Notes under the pieces: generated by a model
What the model was told of the DNA's origin: nothing
Database searches by the model: none
Seen by the model: only the letters and a program-made list of their open reading frames with translations
Source: Blautia obeum ATCC 29174
GTDB lineage: Bacteria > Bacillota > Clostridia > Lachnospirales > Lachnospiraceae
Assembly (NCBI RefSeq): GCF_025147765.1
Contig: NZ_CP102265.1
Location: 2,517,001-2,581,000 of the forward strand
Length of the DNA stretch: 64,000 bases
Reading direction: 5' to 3'
Position numbers and translations under genes: made by a program
In this document: positions 33,887 to 42,390 of the stretch, piece by piece
Numbering within the stretch: the stretch's first letter is position 1
Layout: each line of letters opens with the position of its first letter

Positions 33887-34183
33887 TTACCGGAACATCC
33901 TTTTCAGCAAAGGTTCTTCTTTTTTCTGCGCATTCTTTGTCAGATAAGAAACACTGTTTACTTTTCCTTCAATCTCAGCCTCTCCCTTTTCGAGGTCAAG
34001 GCTTTTTACATGAAGCTGCTCTCCTTTGATCTGCACTTTCCCGGCCTCAGTCTGAAGCAATATCTCATTTTCATTAAACGAATGAATATCCTGAACACCT
34101 GTCAGTTTTCCATATTTACGCTCTTTTATCGTCAGACCGTGCACCTTGCCTGTCTTTTTTTCTTCCAACCCCACAGCTCCCAT
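33887..34183 (-). CDS. yabP: Sporulation protein YabP
   Basis: A 98-residue soluble protein of the YabP/YqfC family. The conserved pattern GVQDIHSFNENEILLQTEAG then IKGEQLHVKSLDLEKGEAEIEG matches the family core. It cooperates with YabQ in Bacillus spore cortex assembly. Directly upstream is the S4 protein gene and downstream yabQ, in the standard order. The ribosome site before the ATG (GCAGG) is weak. Confidence 0.85.
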   Translation of the reverse strand: MGAVGLEEKKTGKVHGLTIKERKYGKLTGVQDIHSFNENEILLQTEAGKVQIKGEQLHVKSLDLEKGEAEIEGKVNSVSYLTKNAQKKEEPLLKRMFR

Positions 34184-34237
34184 CCTGCATTTACTGTTAA
34201 TCTATGTGAGAGCCCTGTCCAATAGACACAAAAACGA

Positions 34238-34477
34238 TCAAAGATAGCGAAAAAGATTCTCTGCGTCTTCTTTACGAACCGTTTCTTTGATATCCAGCAC
34301 CTCAACCTTTACGTTTTTGCTTCCAAACTGGATTTCAATCGTATCACCGGCTTTTACCTGTGCTGACGCCTTGGCCGGGCGGTCATTGACCAGCACTCGT
34401 CCGGCATCACATGCCTCGTTCGCAACCGTTCTTCTCTTGATCAGACGTGAGATTTTTAAATATTTATCAAGTCTCAT
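34238..34477 (-). CDS. rqcP: S4-domain RNA-binding protein RqcP (YabO/HslR-like)
   Basis: A 79-residue single S4 domain (MRLDKYLKISRLIKRRTVAN, then AGRVLVNDRPAK). In Bacillus the orthologue RqcP binds stalled 50S subunits and helps RqcH add alanine tails. GGAGG lies 7 nt before the ATG. It sits between the HU gene and yabP, as in other Clostridia. Confidence 0.92.
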   Translation of the reverse strand: MRLDKYLKISRLIKRRTVANEACDAGRVLVNDRPAKASAQVKAGDTIEIQFGSKNVKVEVLDIKETVRKEDAENLFRYL

Positions 34478-34490
34478 ATATACCTCCAGA

Positions 34491-34521
34491 AAAACAAAAG
34501 GGGGAACATATCTGTCCCCCC
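34491..34521 (-). terminator. Terminator of the HU gene
   Basis: GGGGGAACA and TGTCCCCC pair around TATC, with one bulge. On the minus strand the tail is CTTTTGTTTTT. It lies between hup and rqcP, and may only partly stop transcription into rqcP. Confidence 0.8.
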
Positions 34522-34537
34522 TAAAAGCACGATTTAC

Positions 34538-34813
34538 TTATTCGTTTACCATATCTTTCAGAGCTTTACCAGCTTTGAATTTCGGAGCTTTAGAAGCTGC
34601 GATCTTCATTGTTTCACCAGTCTGAGGATTTCTTCCTTCTCTTGCTGCTCTTTCACTTACTTCAAATGTACCAAAACCAACTAACTGGATTTTTCCACCT
34701 TTTTTTAATTCGGATGCTACAACATCAGTGAAAGATTTTAATACAGCCTCTACATCTTTTTTGGAAAGGTTTGTTTCTTTCGCCATTGCTGCTACTAATT
34801 CTGTTTTATTCAT
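34538..34813 (-). CDS. hup: HU family DNA-binding protein
   Basis: A 91-residue nucleoid protein with the full HU fold: MNKTELVAAMAKETNLSKKD, then GFGTFEVSERAAREGRNPQTG in the DNA-binding arm. Length and sequence are typical for Clostridia. GAGGAGG precedes the ATG and a consensus promoter drives it, consistent with high expression. Its own terminator follows directly. Confidence 0.97.
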   Translation of the reverse strand: MNKTELVAAMAKETNLSKKDVEAVLKSFTDVVASELKKGGKIQLVGFGTFEVSERAAREGRNPQTGETMKIAASKAPKFKAGKALKDMVNE

Positions 34814-34887
34814 GGTGTTCCTCCTCTAAATAACCTCATTCTTATTTATTGCGTAATGCTTCCTTGGCATATGCACGCTATTTACTA

Positions 34888-34916
34888 TATATAAACCTTT
34901 TATGTCAAATTGTCAA
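34888..34916 (-). promoter_or_regulatory. SigA promoter of hup
   Basis: TTGACA and TATATA with a 17-nt spacer on the minus strand. The -35 box overlaps the mazG stop codon. Confidence 0.78.
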
Positions 34917-35314
34917 GGCTTTTCGGCTTTTTCAGGCTCTTCTTCTGTCGCTTTTTCCAATTGTTTCAACTCTTCCCACGAAAGTCCAGCCAGCTGTTTA
35001 TCCTCCGGTGAAAAGATCTTCGGATGCCGGAATTTCATTTTGGATGAAACGTCTCGGATCACATCCTCAACAGTAAAAAGTCCCTCTTCTTCCGCGATCA
35101 CACTGTGAAGAGCCACCTGAAACAGCACATCTCCCAGTTCCTCACAAAGATTTGTGCTGTCATTTTCTTTTGAAAGACGGTCAATTCCTTCCAGTACCTC
35201 ATTGCTTTCTTCCAGCAGATATTTTTTCAGGCTTTCATGCGTCTGCACACTGTCCCACGGACAATTTCGGCGTATTTTCCTGACAATTTCCATAAAATCA
35301 TCAAATTCCCGCAT
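34913..35314 (-). CDS. mazG: MazG nucleotide pyrophosphohydrolase
   Basis: A 133-residue single MazG domain: LRRNCPWD-type start (RRNCPWDSVQTHESL), EESNEVLEGI with the metal-binding Glu pair, then EELGDVLFQVALH. These enzymes hydrolyse unwanted NTPs to NMP. The ATG at 35314 is preferred to a TTG at 35320. Neither has a ribosome site, but both start a few nt after the phosphohexomutase stop, so translation is probably coupled. Bacillus carries a longer MazG-methyltransferase fusion in this position. Confidence 0.9.
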   Translation of the reverse strand: MREFDDFMEIVRKIRRNCPWDSVQTHESLKKYLLEESNEVLEGIDRLSKENDSTNLCEELGDVLFQVALHSVIAEEEGLFTVEDVIRDVSSKMKFRHPKIFSPEDKQLAGLSWEELKQLEKATEEEPEKAEKP

Positions 35315-35322
35315 ATGCAAGT

Positions 35323-37056
35323 TTACATCATGGAGTCAACCATATCCAGAACAGCTTTGCCCATGACTGCTGATTTTTCATCCGCATCTGCCAGAGATGT
35401 ACCTTTTACTCCGTAGTAGAACTTAACTTTTGGTTCTGTACCAGACGGACGAACACATACCCAGGCATCATTTGTCAGTTCATAATAAAGGACATTGGAA
35501 TTCGGAAGTCCTGTCGGTGTAACTTCGCCTGTTTCCAGATTTTTGATCGTGTCTGCTTTGTAATCTCTTACAGCAACCACTTTGTGTCCTGCAAATTCTG
35601 CCGGCGGATTCTGGCGAAGTGAATTCATGATATCCTGAATCTTCTGCAGGCCTTCAATACCTTTCATAGTTACAGCTTTGATATCGTCTTTGTAATATCC
35701 AAACTGTTCATACATCTCGATCATTGCATCCCACAGAGTCTTACCCTGCGTCTTATAATATGCTGCCGCTTCGCAAAGTGCCATTGTTGCAACGATTGCA
35801 TCCTTATCTCGTGCATATGTACCGATCAGGCAGCCATAGCTCTCTTCAAATCCAAAGAGATAAGATCCTTTTCCGCTCTTTTCAAATCCAAGGATCTGCT
35901 GTCCGATAAACTTAAATCCTGTAAGGACCTCGATCAATTTTACACCATAACCCTTGGCGATTGCATCTGCAAGATTGGTTGTAACAATTGTCTTGATCAG
36001 TGCACCGTCCTCCGGAAGGCTTCCGTTTACGGCTTTGCGCTGGCTGATCTCATAGTTTGCAAGAAGGCATCCGGACATGTTTCCTGTCAGGTCATGATAT
36101 TCTCCGTTTTTGTCTTTGACACGAACGCCAAGACGGTCTGCATCCGGATCTGTCGCAAGAACAAGATCTGCGTCTACTTCTTTTGCAAGTTTCAGACCAA
36201 GTTCAAAAGCTTCTGCTGCTTCCGGATTCGGATAACTTACTGTTGGGAAATCTCCATCCGGAAGTTCCTGTTCTTTGACAACATAAACGTTCTCAAATCC
36301 AAGTTCTTTGAGGATTCTTCTTGCAGGAATGTTACCAGTTCCATGAAGTGGTGTGTACACGATCTTCAGATTCTTTCCTTCTGCCTGAATAGCATCCATA
36401 TGAATAACCTGTTTCTTCAGTTCTGCCATGTATGCATCGTCCACTTCTTTGCCGATCACCTCGAAAAGGCCTGCTTTTTCGGCTTCAGCCTTGTCCATAG
36501 TCTTAACAGTATTCCAATCGGAAATTGCCTTAACTTCTCCCATGATTCCGCTGTCATGTGGCGGTGTGATCTGTGCACCGTCCTCCCAGTATACTTTGTA
36601 TCCATTGTATTCCGGTGGGTTATGGCTTGCAGTTACATTGATACCGGCAACACATCCCAGATGACGTACCGCGAAAGAAAGCTCCGGTGTAGGTCTTAAT
36701 GTCTCAAAGATATACGCTTTAATTCCGTTTGCTGCAAGACAAAGAGCTGCTTCCTGTGCAAATTCCGGTGACATATGGCGGGAATCATATGCGATTGCAA
36801 CACCCTGGGATTTCTTGTCTACTTTTGCGATATAATTTGCAAGCCCCTGTGTTGCTCTTCTAACAACATAGATGTTCATACGATTGGTTCCGGCTCCAAT
36901 GATTCCACGAAGACCAGCTGTACCAAACTCCAGATCCATATAAAAACGTTCTTTTATCTCATTTTCATCCTCTGCAATACTTTTCAATTCCTCTTTTGTT
37001 GCTTCGTCGAAGTATGGGTTTGCAATCCACTGCTCATAAACCTCTTTGTAATCCAT
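35323..37056 (-). CDS. Phospho-sugar mutase (phosphoglucomutase/phosphomannomutase)
   Basis: A 577-residue alpha-D-phosphohexomutase interconverting hexose 1- and 6-phosphates. The phosphoserine loop TASHNPPEYNGYK lies near residue 145. The metal loop ATDPDADRLG lies near 300, the sugar loop GFEESYG near 400, and the phosphate loop RPSGTEPK near 540. The ATG at 37056 has GGGAGG upstream; longer in-frame starts do not. It supplies glucose 1-phosphate for glycogen or UDP-sugars, which the polysaccharide locus would use. Confidence 0.93.
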   Translation of the reverse strand: MDYKEVYEQWIANPYFDEATKEELKSIAEDENEIKERFYMDLEFGTAGLRGIIGAGTNRMNIYVVRRATQGLANYIAKVDKKSQGVAIAYDSRHMSPEFAQEAALCLAANGIKAYIFETLRPTPELSFAVRHLGCVAGINVTASHNPPEYNGYKVYWEDGAQITPPHDSGIMGEVKAISDWNTVKTMDKAEAEKAGLFEVIGKEVDDAYMAELKKQVIHMDAIQAEGKNLKIVYTPLHGTGNIPARRILKELGFENVYVVKEQELPDGDFPTVSYPNPEAAEAFELGLKLAKEVDADLVLATDPDADRLGVRVKDKNGEYHDLTGNMSGCLLANYEISQRKAVNGSLPEDGALIKTIVTTNLADAIAKGYGVKLIEVLTGFKFIGQQILGFEKSGKGSYLFGFEESYGCLIGTYARDKDAIVATMALCEAAAYYKTQGKTLWDAMIEMYEQFGYYKDDIKAVTMKGIEGLQKIQDIMNSLRQNPPAEFAGHKVVAVRDYKADTIKNLETGEVTPTGLPNSNVLYYELTNDAWVCVRPSGTEPKVKFYYGVKGTSLADADEKSAVMGKAVLDMVDSMM

Positions 37057-37132
37057 ACTAAAATACCTCCCTGTACAATGTATTTCCGACAGTTTCACTA
37101 CTGTCTTTGATAGTTCTATATTATACACCTCT

Positions 37133-38104
37133 TCAGAAGAAAAAGGAAGCACAATATCGTTTCCACGCCTCCCGCTGTCGTATCAGATTTTGTAGTTTTT
37201 CTGTATTTTTCACAGAAATCCAGGTTTTGCGATGCGTATAATAATAATTTGCAAGTTTCCAGTATTTTTCAGGATAACTGAATCGAATCTTAAGATTTTT
37301 CCATTCTTCTTTGCTCACGGGTTTTATCTCATGATATGCTTTCAGCATTTCTTTTCCAAAGCGGACATCCCAGTTATATTTCTCGAGAATTTTTCTCATA
37401 AAGCGATACAGATCAGCCATCTGCGTATCAAATCCCCAATGTTCAAAGTTTGTAACTGCAGTTCCACTTTTTAAGATCAAAACATTATGCTGGTTATATT
37501 CTCCGTGGCAGACTTCACCCTCCGTTTCTGCTTTCTGGCGCAGCTCCTGATAACCGGACTCTCTTAATGCCGCATACGCCTCTTCTCCGTCTCTCAGGAA
37601 ATCTTCTACTGTTGCCAGATATATTTTTTCAAAAGGACTGGATGCTCCCCGTTTTCTGATAAAACTGCGGATTTTTTTTAATTCCTGATTATGCCGCAGA
37701 TATCCATTTTCCAATGACGGTTCTATATAATATTCTACAGTCGGTATATGCATGCGCTGATGCAGTTCTGCCATGGTGCGAATACTTTTGAAAATGTCTT
37801 CTTTGGAACGTGTATCGCATTCTCTGCCCTCATACCAGTGCTGCATTGTATATGGAATGCCGTCACGGTCGCGGCTGACCAGGTTTTCTTCCTGATTTGG
37901 AATATAGCAGTCCACCTTGCCGCCCTGACTCTGGATCTGCAGAAGCAATTCCTGTTGTTTCTGTAGTTTTTTTTCTGTTCCTTTGAATTCTTTTACGATG
38001 ACAAGTCCTTTTTCTGTATGGCACAGAAGTCCGCCACGTGTCCGGGCTGTAGATTCGGCGGTGAGGCCATACTGCTCCAGTGTGCTGAGTCCATAATCAT
38101 ACAA
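37133..38104 (-). CDS. CotS family spore coat protein, kinase-like fold
   Basis: A 323-residue protein of the CotS/YsxE group, related to aminoglycoside phosphotransferases. Recognisable pieces are the N-lobe GLLCHTEKGLVIVKEFKG, the hinge YTMQHWYEGREC, and the catalytic-loop relic CHGEYNQHNVL. The loop has Glu where active kinases have Asp, and the DFG position reads NFE, so catalysis may be lost. In Bacillus these are spore coat components. The start is TTG at 38104 with GAGGGGG 8 nt upstream; no in-frame ATG is close. A sporulation-type -10 box lies 57 nt upstream. Confidence 0.82.
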   Translation of the reverse strand: MYDYGLSTLEQYGLTAESTARTRGGLLCHTEKGLVIVKEFKGTEKKLQKQQELLLQIQSQGGKVDCYIPNQEENLVSRDRDGIPYTMQHWYEGRECDTRSKEDIFKSIRTMAELHQRMHIPTVEYYIEPSLENGYLRHNQELKKIRSFIRKRGASSPFEKIYLATVEDFLRDGEEAYAALRESGYQELRQKAETEGEVCHGEYNQHNVLILKSGTAVTNFEHWGFDTQMADLYRFMRKILEKYNWDVRFGKEMLKAYHEIKPVSKEEWKNLKIRFSYPEKYWKLANYYYTHRKTWISVKNTEKLQNLIRQREAWKRYCASFFF

Positions 38105-38160
38105 ATAAAAATCCCCCTCTTGATTTTGTACCTTCTATCTTATGTAGGGGGAATCCAGAA

Positions 38161-38186
38161 AATGTATGGTCCATTAATTAATATTC
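38161..38186 (-). promoter_or_regulatory. Possible SigE/SigK promoter of the CotS-like gene
   Basis: CATACATT fits the SigE -10 consensus CATACANT on the minus strand, with GAATAT 12 nt upstream as a weak -35. TGTCGAA (a perfect Spo0A box) lies about 25 nt further upstream, near 38205. Spacing is slightly short, so this is a suggestion. Confidence 0.4.
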
Positions 38187-38232
38187 TCTTTCCTTGCAGG
38201 AATTTCGACATACAAATGTACTGTCTAAATTT

Positions 38233-39564
38233 TTAATATTTTTCTTTATTTATAAATTCCATTAACTTCTCTTTTGTATTATCGGAAGGTTCTTCGAGCA
38301 CATGTTCCAGCATCTCCTTCAACACCTCTCCGAGTTCCGGTCCTGGCTTATATCCGGCCTGGATCAAATCTCTTCCTGTCACGGCAAGTGTCTTTAACGA
38401 AACGCATTGTTTCTCCTCTACCACCTTATGATAACACTCTGCCACCCCTTTCAGTCGGGCAGATTTTTCCTCTCGGCGATACTCACTCTGGGCAAGCATA
38501 TCCGCCTCCTGTACTTCGAGATACATCGGAAACAGATCTTCTCCGATCCGGTTCACCGCACGTCTTACCGAACGCATTTCCGGCATCGGGCGGTCGTCAT
38601 GATATTTGATCAGTCTGGAGACTTTACTGATCGTATCGTTGTCAAATTTCAGCCGGCGAAGAATGCTTTTTGCCATTTTTTCACCTTCCGGTGCATGCAT
38701 CTTGAAATGATCACGCCCATTTTCATCGGTCTTTCGCATCACTGGCTTCGCAATATCATGAAGTAGCATCGTCAGCCGAAGGACTTTGTCCGGCCGCACC
38801 AGAAGCAGACCGTGAAGAATATGTTCTCCTACTGTATAACAATGATGCGGCGTATTCTGTTCAGTCTCCATACATGCATCAAACTCCGGTAGAAATTCTC
38901 TGGTAATTCCGGTTTCATAAGCCACTCGGAGATAATCCGGATGTGGTGACACCAGAAGCTTCACCAGCTCTGTCTGGATTCGCTCTGCACTGACACATTT
39001 CAGATTCGGTGCCAGTGCCTGAATACCAGCCTTCGTTTTTTCTTCAATTGTAAATCCCAACTGTGCGGAAAAGCGCACTGCACGCAGAATCCGAAGTGCA
39101 TCTTCATGAAAACGCTCCATCGGATCACCGACACAGCGTACGATTTTATGCTCCATATCTTCCATTCCATGAAAAAGATCTACAAGACCTCTTTCCGGAT
39201 GATATGCCATTGCATTGATCGTAAAATCTCTTCGTTTCAGATCTTCTTCCAGACTCGAAGTAAACATGACCTGCTTTGGATGGCGTCCATCTTCGTAATC
39301 TCCATCCACACGATACGTCGTTACTTCATAGCCTTCTTTATCCATTAATACGGTCACTGTTCCATGCTGCAATCCGGTATCCACCGTGCGCTGGAACAGT
39401 TCCTTCACCTGCTGCGGAGAAGCAGATGTGGTGATATCCCAGTCGTTGGGGTTGCGTCCCAGAATAGAATCTCTGACGCATCCACCGACAACATAAGCCT
39501 CATAACCGTTTTCCTCTAAAATGTGCAGTATTTTTTCCGCATTGGAAGGAATCGTTAATTTCAT
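38233..39564 (-). CDS. cca: CCA tRNA nucleotidyltransferase
   Basis: A 443-residue enzyme that adds or repairs the tRNA CCA end. The nucleotidyltransferase core has VVGGCVRDSILGR and the metal pair DWDITT. The neck region RRDFTINAMAYHP and the ERIQTEL motif follow. A C-terminal HD domain (HDIAKP, about 265-370) is also present. The ATG at 39564 begins 1 nt after the proS stop and has GGGGAAGAG about 10 nt upstream. The tRNAs in this window lack encoded CCA, so the enzyme is needed. Confidence 0.94.
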   Translation of the reverse strand: MKLTIPSNAEKILHILEENGYEAYVVGGCVRDSILGRNPNDWDITTSASPQQVKELFQRTVDTGLQHGTVTVLMDKEGYEVTTYRVDGDYEDGRHPKQVMFTSSLEEDLKRRDFTINAMAYHPERGLVDLFHGMEDMEHKIVRCVGDPMERFHEDALRILRAVRFSAQLGFTIEEKTKAGIQALAPNLKCVSAERIQTELVKLLVSPHPDYLRVAYETGITREFLPEFDACMETEQNTPHHCYTVGEHILHGLLLVRPDKVLRLTMLLHDIAKPVMRKTDENGRDHFKMHAPEGEKMAKSILRRLKFDNDTISKVSRLIKYHDDRPMPEMRSVRRAVNRIGEDLFPMYLEVQEADMLAQSEYRREEKSARLKGVAECYHKVVEEKQCVSLKTLAVTGRDLIQAGYKPGPELGEVLKEMLEHVLEEPSDNTKEKLMEFINKEKY

Positions 39565-39565
39565 A

Positions 39566-40999
39566 TTAGTATGCTCTTCCCCAGTAAACCATCTTCTTAG
39601 CCGGTTTTCCGCAGCATACGCAGACATCGCTCAAGTGTTCCTGTTCAAACGGCATACATCTGGATGTTGCCTGAACATCTTCTTTGATCTTGTCTTCGCA
39701 TTCACGGTTTCCGCACCACATAGCTTTTACAAAGCCAGGTTTGTTGTTGATGGTATCTTTGAATTCTTCATAATTCGTTGCAACATATGTGTGTGCATCA
39801 CGATGTGCACGTGCGCGCTCCAGCATATCTTTCTGCATGGTATCCAGAACTTCCTGTACTTTGGCTGCAAGCTCTTCGAAAGAAACCACATATTTTTCTC
39901 TTGTATCACGACGACAGATAACAGCCTGTCCGTTCTCGATATCTTTCGGGCCACATTCGATACGAACCGGAATTCCTCTCATTTCCTGCTCAGCAAATTT
40001 GAATCCCGGGCTTCTGTCTGTGTCATCAACTTTAACACGGATGCCAGCTGCCTTGAGTGCTGCAAACAGTTCATCTGCCTTTTCCAGAACACCCTCTTTA
40101 CGCTGCTGAATCGGAATGATAACAGCCTGTGTCGGAGCAATTCTCGGAGGCAGAACAAGTCCGCTGTTATCACCATGAACCATGATGATCGCACCGATCA
40201 TACGTGTTGTCATACCCCAGGATGTCTGATGCACATATTTCAGTGTGTTATCTTTGTCTGTGTACTGGATGCCGAATGCTTTTGCAAATCCGTCACCAAA
40301 GTTATGGCTGGTACCGGACTGAAGTGCTTTTCCATCGTGCATCAGAGATTCAATTGTGTAAGTTGCTACTGCACCTGCAAATTTTTCTTTGTCTGTTTTC
40401 TGACCTTTGATTACCGGAATTGCCAGAACTTCTTCACAGAAATCAGCATACAGATTCAGCATCTGGATCGTTCTTTCTTCTGCTTCTTCTGCTGTTGCGT
40501 GAGCAGTATGTCCCTCCTGCCACAGAAATTCTCTGGAACGAAGGAACGGACGGGTTGTCTTTTCCCAACGTACTACAGAACACCACTGATTATAGACCTT
40601 CGGCAGATCTCTGTGGGACTGGATGTCTTTCTGATAAAAATCGCAGAACAGAGTCTCAGAAGTCGGACGAACGCAGAGACGCTCCTGCAGTTCATTCAGT
40701 CCACCATGTGTTACCCACGCTACTTCCGGTGCAAATCCTTCTACGTGATCTTTTTCTTTCTGCAGAAGAGATTCCGGAATAAACATCGGCATGTACACAT
40801 TCTGTACACCTGTTTCTTTGAATCTGCGGTCCAGTTCATGCTGGATATTTTCCCAGATCGCATAACCTGCCGGTTTGATTGCCATGCATCCTTTTACACT
40901 TGTGTAGCCGCACAGTTCCGCTTTTTTGACAACGTCTGTATACCACTGTGCAAAATCGTCTTCCATGGAAGTGATCGCTTCAACTAATTTCTTTGCCAT
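39566..40999 (-). CDS. proS: Prolyl-tRNA synthetase, short (archaeal/eukaryote-like) type
   Basis: A 477-residue class II synthetase lacking the bacterial editing insertion, so it belongs to the ProS type 3 group. Motif 2 region WEKTTRPFLRSREFLWQEGHTAHA, RPTSETLFCDFY and motif 3 (PVRIECGPKD region) are recognisable. The C-terminal zinc-type domain has CGNRECEDKIKE and CVCCGKPAKK and ends in the family tail WGRAY. AAGGAG precedes the ATG. Expression is controlled by the T-box leader directly upstream. cca follows 1 nt after. Confidence 0.96.
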   Translation of the reverse strand: MAKKLVEAITSMEDDFAQWYTDVVKKAELCGYTSVKGCMAIKPAGYAIWENIQHELDRRFKETGVQNVYMPMFIPESLLQKEKDHVEGFAPEVAWVTHGGLNELQERLCVRPTSETLFCDFYQKDIQSHRDLPKVYNQWCSVVRWEKTTRPFLRSREFLWQEGHTAHATAEEAEERTIQMLNLYADFCEEVLAIPVIKGQKTDKEKFAGAVATYTIESLMHDGKALQSGTSHNFGDGFAKAFGIQYTDKDNTLKYVHQTSWGMTTRMIGAIIMVHGDNSGLVLPPRIAPTQAVIIPIQQRKEGVLEKADELFAALKAAGIRVKVDDTDRSPGFKFAEQEMRGIPVRIECGPKDIENGQAVICRRDTREKYVVSFEELAAKVQEVLDTMQKDMLERARAHRDAHTYVATNYEEFKDTINNKPGFVKAMWCGNRECEDKIKEDVQATSRCMPFEQEHLSDVCVCCGKPAKKMVYWGRAY

Positions 41000-41059
41000 C
41001 GTTCTTTTCTCCTTTTTTAATATGATCTGTTTTTGAAATGATCTTGCGCCGGGCCAAAA

Positions 41060-41339
41060 GAAAATAAAAAAGCCCTCCTGATCCCGGTAAAGGGACCGAA
41101 GGACTTCGGCGGTACCACCCTAATTAACAATCCCATATGGAATCGTTCTCTCTAGATCCTTTAACGCAGGAAACACGCCATGCTTCAATCACATGGAGCT
41201 CAGAGGCCGGTTCCATGATTCACGCACAGAATCCTCACACCATATGGATCCCTCTCTGAGATTGCTCCTCATGTACTATTCTCTTCATCGCTCATAAACT
41301 TATTAAAATAAGCCGGATAACTCTTAATTCATCCGAACT
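41060..41339 (-). promoter_or_regulatory. T-box leader of proS (proline-responsive)
   Basis: A roughly 280-nt leader with the T-box sequence AGGGTGGTACCGCC (41121-41108) and an AGTA box (about 41273). AGAGAG/GGTGTGAG elements of stem I follow, then a terminator hairpin with GGGCTTTTTT at its end (near 41070). Aligning the specifier loop with known leaders places CCG (Pro) at 41220-41218, after GGAA. The variable T-box base is U, complementary to discriminator A73 of tRNA-Pro. It would read uncharged tRNA-Pro and allow readthrough into proS. Confidence 0.9.
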
Positions 41340-41345
41340 TATCTT

Positions 41346-41374
41346 ATTTTAAATAAAAATAATCCGAGTGTCAA
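41346..41374 (-). promoter_or_regulatory. SigA promoter of the proS T-box transcript
   Basis: TTGACA and TAAAAT with a 17-nt spacer on the minus strand, just before the leader and 40 nt after the dCMP deaminase stop. Confidence 0.8.
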
Positions 41375-41413
41375 CCCCAAAGTAAACGCCCTGGAATCAT
41401 TTTTTCACCATTT

Positions 41414-41908
41414 TTACACAGAAAGTTTGATTTCCCTTCCTGTCCGATTATATTTGTAATATCTTACCCCCGCTGCATCCAGCATCCTTTTGGATGCAAT
41501 GACAGACGGTGTGTGTTCGTATTTGTCACAGTCATATACAACCGTTTTGATCCCCGCCTGAATGATTGCCTTGGCACATTCATTGCACGGAAAAAGCGAA
41601 ACATAGAGCTTTGCACCTTCCAGACTTCCACCCCGGTAATTCAGGATTGCATTCAGCTCACTGTGAGTCACATACAGATACTTGGTGTCAAGCGGATCTC
41701 CTTCACGTGCCCACGGAAATTCATCATCTGAGCAGCCCTTTGGAAATCCATTATAACCCATGGAAAGAATCTTGTTATCATTGCTGACAATACAGGCACC
41801 CACCTGTGAATTCGGATCCTTGGAACGCATTCCGGAGAGCATTGCCACTCCCATAAAATACTCGTCCCAGGAAATATAATCCTCACGTTTTTTGATATGT
41901 ACAGCCAC
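41414..41908 (-). CDS. dCMP deaminase family protein
   Basis: A 164-residue zinc enzyme (ComEB-like) that deaminates dCMP to dUMP for thymidylate synthesis. The zinc site is HSELNAI (His and catalytic Glu) plus PCNECAKAI. The N-terminus SWDEYFMGVAMLS is typical. The start is GTG at 41908, with GGGGAGG 8 nt before it. It lies 20 nt after rpiB and is probably the last gene of a sua5-rpiB-deaminase operon. Confidence 0.93.
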   Translation of the reverse strand: MAVHIKKREDYISWDEYFMGVAMLSGMRSKDPNSQVGACIVSNDNKILSMGYNGFPKGCSDDEFPWAREGDPLDTKYLYVTHSELNAILNYRGGSLEGAKLYVSLFPCNECAKAIIQAGIKTVVYDCDKYEHTPSVIASKRMLDAAGVRYYKYNRTGREIKLSV

Positions 41909-41928
41909 CGTAAGAACCTCCCCTGTTT

Positions 41929-42390
41929 TTAGATTTCCGGATAAGCGTCTGTGATATCTGTATCCTCTTCGATCTGTTTGATTCTGCGGATATGACGTTC
42001 TTCCTCTGAGAACGGTGTATTCAGGAATGTATCCACGATCTTGACTGCCAGTCCAGGTCCGACTACTCTGCCGCCCATTGCAAGAATATTGGCATTGTTA
42101 TGAAGTCTTGTTGCCTCTGCACTGAAGCAGTCGGAACAAAGAGCTGCACGAATACCTTTGAATTTATTTGCTGTGATAGAAATACCGATGCCTGTTCCAC
42201 AGATCAGAATACCTTTTTCACAGTCACCATTCTGAATCGCAATGGCTACTCTTTTGGCATAGATCGGATAATCCGTAGAATCTGTACTGTCACATCCGAA
42301 ATCTTTATATTCGATATTGTTTTCCTCTAAATATTTAATAATCTCCTGTTTCAGTTCATAACCGCCATGGTCACATCCTAATGCTATCAT
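41929..42390 (-). CDS. rpiB: Ribose 5-phosphate isomerase B
   Basis: A 153-residue RpiB/LacAB fold enzyme interconverting ribulose 5-phosphate and ribose 5-phosphate. The N-terminus IALGCDHGGYELK and the catalytic Cys loop GILICGTGIGISI are clear, with ANKFKGIRAALC after. The ATG overlaps the upstream synthase stop by 4 nt (ATGA), with AGGAGG 7 nt before. Confidence 0.95.
   Translation of the reverse strand: MIALGCDHGGYELKQEIIKYLEENNIEYKDFGCDSTDSTDYPIYAKRVAIAIQNGDCEKGILICGTGIGISITANKFKGIRAALCSDCFSAEATRLHNNANILAMGGRVVGPGLAVKIVDTFLNTPFSEEERHIRRIKQIEEDTDITDAYPEI

Noticed and set aside
39521..40987. 488-codon plus-strand open frame opposite proS
   Set aside because: It lies antisense to a clear prolyl-tRNA synthetase and has a Cys/Phe-rich composition typical of shadow frames.
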